This document shows positions 13,819-19,060 of a stretch of DNA of 19,060 bases, piece by piece (the first letter of the stretch is position 1; each line of letters opens with the position of its first letter). Both the position numbers and the translations under genes were made by a program. Below the pieces are notes generated by a model. That model searched no databases, had not been told where the DNA came from, and saw only the letters and a program-made list of their open reading frames with translations. The stretch covers positions 1 to 19,060 of the forward strand of contig JBDSLU010000033.1 of the NCBI GenBank assembly GCA_039916225.1, given 5' to 3'. The stretch is from JBDSLU01 sp039916225 (GTDB lineage Bacteria; Acidobacteriota; Vicinamibacteria; Vicinamibacterales; Vicinamibacteraceae).

Positions 13819-16042
13819 CACACCCCCCGTCCGCGTCGCCGGCGCGTCGCCGGGCCTCGAGACCTTTCATTACGACAACGCCATCGTCCGGCGTTTTGCC
13901 ATCGCCACGCTCGGGTGGGGCGTCATCGCCTTCCTGGTCGGGCTCATCGTGGCCGTGAAGCTGGTATTTCCGAACTTTCTCGGCCAGATACCACAGCTCT
14001 CCTACGGCCGCCTCCGCCCGCTGCACACCAACGCGGCCATCTTCGCCTTTGCCGGCAACGCGATTTTCGTCGGGGTCTACTTCTCGCTGCAGCGCCTGTG
14101 CAAGGCGCGGATGTTCAGCGATCGCCTGAGCGCCCTGCATTTCTGGGGGTGGCAGTTCATCATCGTCCTTGCCGCCCTGACCCTGCCGCTCGGGTTCACG
14201 ACCAGCAAGGAATACGCCGAGCTGGAGTGGCCGATCGACATCCTGATCACCGCCGTGTGGCTGATCTTCGGGGCGAACCTGCTGGGAACCGTCGCCCGAC
14301 GCCGCGAGCGGCACATGTACGTGTCGATCTGGTTCTACCTGGCGACGTTCATCACCGTTGCGCTGCTCCACGTCGTCAACTCGCTGGAGCTGCCGGTCTC
14401 GCTGCTCAAGAGCTACTCGATGTATGCGGGCGTCCAGGATGCGCTCGTCCAGTGGTGGTACGGCCACAACGCCGTGGCGTTCTTCCTGACGACGCCGTTC
14501 CTGGGCCTGATGTACTACTTCATCCCCAAGGCGGCCAACCGGCCGGTCTTCTCCTACCGGTTGTCGATCGTGCACTTCTGGTCGTTGATCTTTCTCTACA
14601 TCTGGGCCGGCCCGCACCACCTGCTCTACACGGCGCTGCCCGACTGGGCGCAGTCGCTCGGTACGGTCTTCTCGGTGATGCTGATCGCGCCGTCGTGGGG
14701 CGGCATGGTCAACGGGCTGCTGACGCTGCGCGGGGCCTGGGATCGCGTGCGCGAGGACCCGGTCCTGAAGTTCCTGGTCGTCGGCATCACCGCCTACGGC
14801 ATGGTCACGTTCGAGGGACCGATGCTGTCGATCAAGAACGTCAACGCCCTGACCCACTACACCGACTACATCATCGGCCACGTGCATCTCGGTGCCCTGG
14901 CGTGGAACGGTGGCCTCACCTTCGCGATGGTGTACTACATCGTGCCCCGCATCTACGGCACGAAGCTCTATTCGACCCGCCTGGGCAACGTCCACTTCTG
15001 GCTGGCGACGCTCGGCATCCTGTTCTACGCCATCCCGCTCTACGTCGGCGGCATCACCCAGAGCCTGATGTGGCGCGAATTCACGCCGGAGGGGACGCTC
15101 CGCTACGCCAACTTCCTCGAAACCGTGGTGCGCATCGTCCCGATGTACGCCCTGCGTGTGGTCGGCGGCTTGCTCTTCACGGCCGGTGCGCTCGTCGCCA
15201 TCGTCAACCTGTATCGCACGGCTGGCCAGGGGGCCTTCATCCCCGACGAAGAGGCCCAGGCGCCGCCGCTGCTGCCGGCGCCGCGAGCGGAGAAGACCCC
15301 GTGGCACCGGGCCCTCGAGTCGAAGCCGGCGCGCTTCGCCTTCCTGACGTTCGCCACGGTCTTCGTCGGCGGCGTCATCGAGTTCGTGCCCACCGCGCTG
15401 GTCCGGGCCAACGTGCCGACGATCGCCGCGGTCAAGCCCTACACACCGCTCGAGCTCGAGGGCCGCGACCTCTATATCCGTGAAGGCTGCGTCGGCTGCC
15501 ATTCGCAGATGATCCGGCCGATCCGGTCCGAGACCGAGCGCTACGGCGAGTACTCGAAGGCCGGGGAGTTCGTCTACGACCACCCTTTCCTGTGGGGCTC
15601 GAAGCGCACCGGGCCGGATTTGCACCGGGTCGGCGGCAAGTACCCGGACTCGTGGCACTACCTGCACATGAAGGAGCCGTCGGCGACCTCGCCCGGCTCG
15701 ATCATGCCCGGCTACCCGTGGCTCTACACGCAGGCGCTCGACACCAGCCACATCGAGGGCAAGATCATCACGCTGCGGCGGCTCGGCGTGCCCTACGTGT
15801 TGGCCTACGAGCGGCCGATGCTGCGCGACATGGGCGAGCCGCTCGTCTCGCAGGCGCGCCTGGACATGACCCGCCAGGCGCGGGGTATCGCCGACGGCTT
15901 GGCCCAGGCCGGCATGGTGACGCCGCCCGACCGCGAGATCGTCGCGCTCATCGCCTACCTGCAGCGACTCGGCACCGATATCAAGTCGACGCCCGAGGCA
16001 CGCACCGCGCAGGGCGGCGGCCACCCAGGCGGAGGACAGTGA
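13799..16042 (+). CDS. ccoNO: Fused CcoN-CcoO, cbb3-type cytochrome c oxidase catalytic and monoheme c subunits
   Basis: A 747-residue fusion. Residues 1 to about 475 are CcoN, a multi-helix subunit. His76 (LHTNAA) is a low-spin heme b ligand. His223 (YGHN) and His273-His274 (AGPHH) ligate CuB, Tyr267 is the cross-linked active-site tyrosine, and His361 and His363 (GHVHLG) ligate the hemes. A linker at about 480-510 leads to a membrane helix at 512-535 and the CcoO domain. That domain has CVGCH (564-568), RPIRSETERYGEYS, GTK-like SKRTGPDLHRVGGKY and the heme Met in SIMPGYPW (Met636). The reading frame runs uninterrupted through both domains. The ATG at 13799 has AAGG at 13787-13790, eight bases upstream; an earlier in-frame ATG at 13640 would read through ccoS. 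It is the core oxygen-reducing, proton-pumping subunit of high-affinity respiration. Confidence 0.95.
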   Translation: MSTPAVDTPPVRVAGASPGLETFHYDNAIVRRFAIATLGWGVIAFLVGLIVAVKLVFPNFLGQIPQLSYGRLRPLHTNAAIFAFAGNAIFVGVYFSLQRLCKARMFSDRLSALHFWGWQFIIVLAALTLPLGFTTSKEYAELEWPIDILITAVWLIFGANLLGTVARRRERHMYVSIWFYLATFITVALLHVVNSLELPVSLLKSYSMYAGVQDALVQWWYGHNAVAFFLTTPFLGLMYYFIPKAANRPVFSYRLSIVHFWSLIFLYIWAGPHHLLYTALPDWAQSLGTVFSVMLIAPSWGGMVNGLLTLRGAWDRVREDPVLKFLVVGITAYGMVTFEGPMLSIKNVNALTHYTDYIIGHVHLGALAWNGGLTFAMVYYIVPRIYGTKLYSTRLGNVHFWLATLGILFYAIPLYVGGITQSLMWREFTPEGTLRYANFLETVVRIVPMYALRVVGGLLFTAGALVAIVNLYRTAGQGAFIPDEEAQAPPLLPAPRAEKTPWHRALESKPARFAFLTFATVFVGGVIEFVPTALVRANVPTIAAVKPYTPLELEGRDLYIREGCVGCHSQMIRPIRSETERYGEYSKAGEFVYDHPFLWGSKRTGPDLHRVGGKYPDSWHYLHMKEPSATSPGSIMPGYPWLYTQALDTSHIEGKIITLRRLGVPYVLAYERPMLRDMGEPLVSQARLDMTRQARGIADGLAQAGMVTPPDREIVALIAYLQRLGTDIKSTPEARTAQGGGHPGGGQ

Positions 16043-16257
16043 TGTACACGGACATCTTGCGCAGCATTGCCGGTATCGAAGTGTTTCCGGTCCTGTCGCT
16101 CGTGGTCTTCGTCAGCTTCTTCACCGCCGTGCTGGTCTGGGTGGCGCGCCTGGATCCGCAGCGCGTGGCCAGTCTGTCGGCCCTGCCGCTCGACGCCACC
16201 GACGAGCCACGCGGGCGCGGCGTGGCGCGCGTAGGCGAGGCGGAGGGACGCCGATGA
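16042..16257 (+). CDS. ccoQ: CcoQ/FixQ-like small subunit of cbb3 oxidase
   Basis: A 71-residue protein with a single membrane helix (about 15-35, FPVLSLVVFVSFFTAVLVWV) followed by a polar, basic tail. Size, topology and position between ccoO and ccoP fit CcoQ, which stabilises the complex. The sequence itself is too short and divergent for firm recognition, apart from the start MYTDILRSIAGIEVFP. The ATG at 16042 shares its A with the ccoNO stop (TGATG), and GGAGG (16031-16035) precedes it by six bases. Its end overlaps ccoP by four bases. Confidence 0.82.
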   Translation: MYTDILRSIAGIEVFPVLSLVVFVSFFTAVLVWVARLDPQRVASLSALPLDATDEPRGRGVARVGEAEGRR

Positions 16258-16841
16258 CGCGCCGCACTGACGAGCTCCTCGACCACGAGGCCGACGGCAT
16301 CCGCGAGTTCGACAACGACCTGCCGCGCTGGTGGCTCTATGGCTTCTACGTCACCATCGCCTTTGCTGCCATCTACCTGGTGAACTATCACGTCCTGCCC
16401 GTGCCCCTCGTCGGCGCGTCGACCCTGACGGCCGAATACGACATCGAGATGCGGGCGGCTGCCGGGGCCCGGCCGGCCGATGCGCCAGCACCGGTCGCCG
16501 CCGCCGTCGCGGCCCTGACCGACGCCGACAGCCTGGCCAAGGGAAAGGCGATCTTCGAGAGCCCGACCAGCCTCTGCTTCTCATGCCATCGGGCTGATCT
16601 GGGCGGCCTCGTCGGGCCTGATCTCACTGATGGCCGGTGGCTGCACGGGTGTTCGGCGGCGGAACTGGTGACCAGCATCCGCACCGGCTATCCGCCGCGG
16701 GGCATGCTGCCGTATGGCAGCGGCGCGAAGCTCACCGACGAACAGCTGCGCCAGGTGGCCAGCTACGTCCTGTCACGGCATGGCAGCACGCCGCCCAACC
16801 CGAAGCCCGCTGATCCCGCGCGCGACAAGGCCTGCTCCTAG
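16254..16841 (+). CDS. ccoP: CcoP, cbb3 oxidase subunit III, short single-heme form
   Basis: This is a 195-residue membrane-anchored cytochrome c. The N-terminus has the CcoP signature (DGIREFDNDLPRWWLYGFYVTI, 14-35) with one helix at about 27-48. A spacer rich in Ala/Pro (70-87) leads to one cytochrome c domain with CFSCH (108-112) and a probable Met ligand at Met151 (RGMLPYG). Canonical CcoP is near 300 residues and carries two CxxCH sites; here there is only one, and the protein is about 100 residues shorter. HGCSAAE near 131-137 is not a heme site. The frame is clean, so this is a genuine short form and not a frameshift product. It would hand electrons from a soluble cytochrome or bc1-type complex to CcoO. 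The ATGA overlap with ccoQ supports coupling. Confidence 0.9.
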   Translation: MTRRTDELLDHEADGIREFDNDLPRWWLYGFYVTIAFAAIYLVNYHVLPVPLVGASTLTAEYDIEMRAAAGARPADAPAPVAAAVAALTDADSLAKGKAIFESPTSLCFSCHRADLGGLVGPDLTDGRWLHGCSAAELVTSIRTGYPPRGMLPYGSGAKLTDEQLRQVASYVLSRHGSTPPNPKPADPARDKACS

Positions 16842-16849
16842 GGACGATC

Positions 16850-18289
16850 ATGACCATCGCCGCCGAGAGCCTCGAAGAGCATCAGACGTTCCGCGACGAG
16901 CTGGCGAGTGTCGGGTCGGATGGCCGGCGGCGCTGGGTCTACGCGCGCCAGCCATCCGGTCGCTTCTACCGCGCCCGCACCATGGTCAGCTGGGGACTGA
17001 TCGGGTTTCTCGTCTCGGCGCCGTTCATTCGTATCAACGGCCTGCCTCTGGTACTGCTGAACGTCGTCGAGCGACGTTTCGCCCTCTTCGGCCTGCTGTT
17101 CTGGCCGCAGGATTTCTTCCTCGTCGTGCTCCTGGCGCTGACCGGCATCGTCGGCCTGGCCCTGTCCACGGTGGCGGTAGGGCGCGTCTGGTGCGGCTGG
17201 CTCTGCCCGCAGACGGTGTTCCTCGAGATGGTGTTCCGGAAGATCGAGTTCGTCATCGATGGAACGGCGGCGCAGCAGCTCCGTCGTGACCGTGGCTCCT
17301 GGACCGCCGGCCGGGTGTGGCGAGCCGCGCTGAAGCACGCCATCTTCTTCGCCTTGTCGTTCGGCATCGCCAACCTGTTCCTCGCCTACGTGATCGGCAC
17401 CGAGTCGCTCGGGCGCATCATCACGACGCCGCCGCACGAGCATCTCGTCGGCCTGCTGGCGATCACGATCTTCAGCGGCCTCTTCTACGCCGTCTTCGCC
17501 CGCTTTCGCGAGCAGGCCTGCGTGCTGGTCTGTCCGTACGGGCGGGTGATGTCGTCCCTCATCGACCGCCGCACCATCACCGTGACCTACGACACCGTAC
17601 GCGGCGAGCCGCGCCAGCGGATGACGCACGGCCCGGCACCGCGCCCGGCCGGCGGAGACTGTGTCGACTGCCACCAGTGTGTGACCGTCTGCCCGACCGG
17701 TATCGACGTCAGGAACGGGCCACAGCTGGAATGCGTCGCCTGCACCGCCTGCATCGACGCCTGCGACGAGGTCATGACGAAGGTCGGGCGGCCCACCGGC
17801 CTCATTCGCTACGACTCGCACGACGCCATGCAGGGCCTGGCCCGGCGCGGGCTGTCGCCCCGCATCGTGGCCTGCGCCGCGGTGTGGCTCGCCCTGGTCA
17901 TGACGGTGACGATCCTGATCGCCGTGCGTCGGCCGGTCGATACGCTGATCCTTCGACAGGCGGGCTCGCTGTTCGCCACCACGAGCGACGGGGACATCGT
18001 GAACTTCTATACCGTGCAGCTCTTCAACCGGACGGCTGTCGATCGGCCGTTCGCCATCGTGGCCACATGGCCCGTCGGCGCGCGGGTCACGGCCCTCGGC
18101 CCGTTGGCACATGTCCAGGCCCACGGTCTCCTCGATACGCGGCTGATGGTGTCGGTGCCGGCGTCCAGCCTGTCGGGTGCCGCCTCGCCGCTGCGTTTCG
18201 AAGTGCGCGTCGCGGGCACGGCGCCGCAGATCATCGAGTCATCGATCGTCGCTCTGGTCAAGGCCGGGGCCGCGGGAAGCGGGGAGTAG
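16850..18289 (+). CDS. ccoG: CcoG/RdxA/FixG, membrane iron-sulfur copper reductase for cbb3 assembly
   Basis: The 479-residue inner-membrane protein is a homologue of CcoG, known to reduce Cu(II) to Cu(I) for the oxidase copper centre. Membrane helices lie near 45-65, 87-110, 162-185, 199-217 and 336-356. Conserved cysteines are in WCGWLCPQTVF (Cys115, Cys119) and ACVLVCPYGR (Cys224, Cys228). Two 4Fe-4S clusters follow: CVDCHQCVTVCP (271-282) and CVACTACIDACD (295-306). The C-terminal periplasmic Ig-like domain (about 370-475) is typical. AGGGA near 16841 lies ahead of the ATG. It follows ccoP by eight bases and precedes fixH by four. Confidence 0.94.
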   Translation: MTIAAESLEEHQTFRDELASVGSDGRRRWVYARQPSGRFYRARTMVSWGLIGFLVSAPFIRINGLPLVLLNVVERRFALFGLLFWPQDFFLVVLLALTGIVGLALSTVAVGRVWCGWLCPQTVFLEMVFRKIEFVIDGTAAQQLRRDRGSWTAGRVWRAALKHAIFFALSFGIANLFLAYVIGTESLGRIITTPPHEHLVGLLAITIFSGLFYAVFARFREQACVLVCPYGRVMSSLIDRRTITVTYDTVRGEPRQRMTHGPAPRPAGGDCVDCHQCVTVCPTGIDVRNGPQLECVACTACIDACDEVMTKVGRPTGLIRYDSHDAMQGLARRGLSPRIVACAAVWLALVMTVTILIAVRRPVDTLILRQAGSLFATTSDGDIVNFYTVQLFNRTAVDRPFAIVATWPVGARVTALGPLAHVQAHGLLDTRLMVSVPASSLSGAASPLRFEVRVAGTAPQIIESSIVALVKAGAAGSGE

Positions 18290-18293
18290 CGCC

Positions 18294-18752
18294 ATGTCTC
18301 AACCTCGTCGTCTGCATTGGGGTGTCGGGGTCGCGGCCGCTTACGGGCTGTTCGCCTCCAGCACGCTCGGCTTCGTGGCCTTCGCCATGACGCAGCCCGT
18401 CGAGCTCGTCAGCGTCGACTACTACCGCCGCTCGCTCGTGGAGGACGCCAAGCTCGAAGCGACACGCCACGCCGACCTGCTTGGCGCGACGCTCGCCTGC
18501 CGGTTGAGTGCCGATGGCCGGGCGCTGGTGATCGGGCTCCCGCGAACGCAGGCGGCAACGGCAACGGGCACCGTGACGCTCTACCGTCCGTCGAGCGTCG
18601 CCGCGGATCGGACGGTGGCGCTCGCCCTGGACAATGTCGGCGAGCAGCGCCTGGCGCTGGCCGGGCTGGCGCCGGGCCGATGGATCCTGCAGCTCGACTG
18701 GCAGGCCGAGGGCCGCCGCTACCATCATGAGCAGCCGGTGCGCGTGCCATGA
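18294..18752 (+). CDS. ccoH: CcoH/FixH, cbb3 oxidase assembly protein
   Basis: This 152-residue FixH-family protein has one N-terminal membrane helix (about 8-32, WGVGVAAAYGLFASSTLGFVAFAM). VELVSVDYYRRSLVEDAKLEATRHA follows, which is the diagnostic 'LV..DYY....' segment of FixH. A beta-rich periplasmic domain ends in WILQLDWQAEGRRYHHEQPVRVP. FixH/CcoH interacts with CcoP and the mature complex in studied species. GGAG at 18283-18286 precedes the ATG by seven bases. The last four bases overlap the next gene (ATGA). Confidence 0.9.
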   Translation: MSQPRRLHWGVGVAAAYGLFASSTLGFVAFAMTQPVELVSVDYYRRSLVEDAKLEATRHADLLGATLACRLSADGRALVIGLPRTQAATATGTVTLYRPSSVAADRTVALALDNVGEQRLALAGLAPGRWILQLDWQAEGRRYHHEQPVRVP

Positions 18753-19060
18753 CCGAGATGGTCGCGGCGCTCGTGCTCGGCCTGGCGTCGAGCGTCCATT
18801 GCGCCGCCATGTGCGGGCCGTTGGTGATGGCGCTGCACGCGTCGGGCGCGGGCTCGTTCCGCCGGAACGCCCTTCATCACGCCGGGCGGCTCGCGACCTA
18901 CGTCAGTCTCGGCCTGGTGGCCGGCGGGCTCGGCCATCTGGCGGTCGTGGCCGGCTTCGGGCGCGGGCTCGCCGTCGTCGCCGGTTGTCTCCTGCTCGCC
19001 GTGGTGATGGGGCGAACTGGTGTCCTGGGTCGCTCGCACGTCACGGCCAGGATCGGCGTC
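18749..19060 (+). CDS. SafE/TauE-like sulfite-exporter-family (CcoH-linked) membrane protein, 5' part only
   Basis: The open frame runs from ATG 18749 to the window edge with no stop (104 codons seen), so the gene is cut off. The start MTEMVAALVLGLASSVHCAAMCGPLVMAL carries the SxxHCxxMCGP signature (His17, Cys18, Cys22). This signature is typical of the 'sulfite exporter TauE/SafE family' proteins found beside ccoGHIS genes, where a copper-related role has been proposed. Hydrophobic segments at about 4-16 and 50-88 indicate membrane helices. It overlaps fixH by four bases (ATGA) and so belongs to the operon. Confidence 0.85.
   Translation, partial: MTEMVAALVLGLASSVHCAAMCGPLVMALHASGAGSFRRNALHHAGRLATYVSLGLVAGGLGHLAVVAGFGRGLAVVAGCLLLAVVMGRTGVLGRSHVTARIGV

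Noticed and set aside
17660..17674. CVDCH in CcoG as a heme c attachment site
   Set aside because: It is the first part of a CxxCxxCxxxCP 4Fe-4S ferredoxin motif, and the segment is on the cytoplasmic side in CcoG.

Overview
The window is GC-rich bacterial chromosome (about two thirds G+C by eye) and most resembles an Acidobacteriota genome, probably of the Vicinamibacteria type. Three things point there: a TonB receptor with an N-terminal carboxypeptidase-regulatory-like domain, an 'ADOP' type duplicated FtsX/MacB permease paired with a PadR repressor, and a PEP-CTERM protein. The taxonomic call is inference from gene families; there is no rRNA or marker gene here. No tRNA, rRNA, CRISPR array or insertion sequence was seen, and no stretch of 300 bases lacks a gene.

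Left part (1-6.4 kb), accessory and envelope functions: a complete TonB-dependent receptor (74-2413), a secreted DUF1566-like PEP-CTERM protein (2540-3196), and on the minus strand an ADOP permease (6276-3661) whose stop codon shares a base with the start of a PadR-family regulator (3661-3332). Candidate hairpins lie between the convergent units, and an imperfect palindrome sits upstream of the permease.

Middle part (6.4-11 kb), signalling and nitrite respiration: a stand-alone, degenerate receiver-domain protein (6868-6470, minus) is divergent from a universal stress protein (7121-7627). An NtrC-family sigma-54 activator (7803-9167) follows and is packed tightly against nrfH and nrfA, the membrane tetraheme quinol dehydrogenase and the pentaheme ammonia-forming nitrite reductase. 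NrfA has a CxxCH rather than CxxCK first heme motif.

Right part (11.2 kb to the end), a cbb3 oxidase operon in unusual order: ccoI, ccoS, a fused ccoNO, ccoQ, a short single-heme ccoP, ccoG, fixH/ccoH and the start of a SafE/TauE-like gene cut by the window edge. Most junctions overlap by one or four bases. A very good sigma-54 promoter (GG-N10-GC in a TGGCAT-N5-TTGCC context, 11161-11176) lies just before ccoI and fixes its start as GTG 11219. A similar element (7769-7784) precedes the NtrC-like gene. Each promoter has a pair of GGGA-N3/5-TYCC-like dyads about 85-115 bp upstream of its -12 element.

The main hypothesis is that the NtrC-like protein, perhaps with the pseudo-receiver, jointly controls nitrite ammonification and high-affinity oxygen respiration through sigma-54. 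This would replace the FNR/FixK control usual for cbb3 oxidases.
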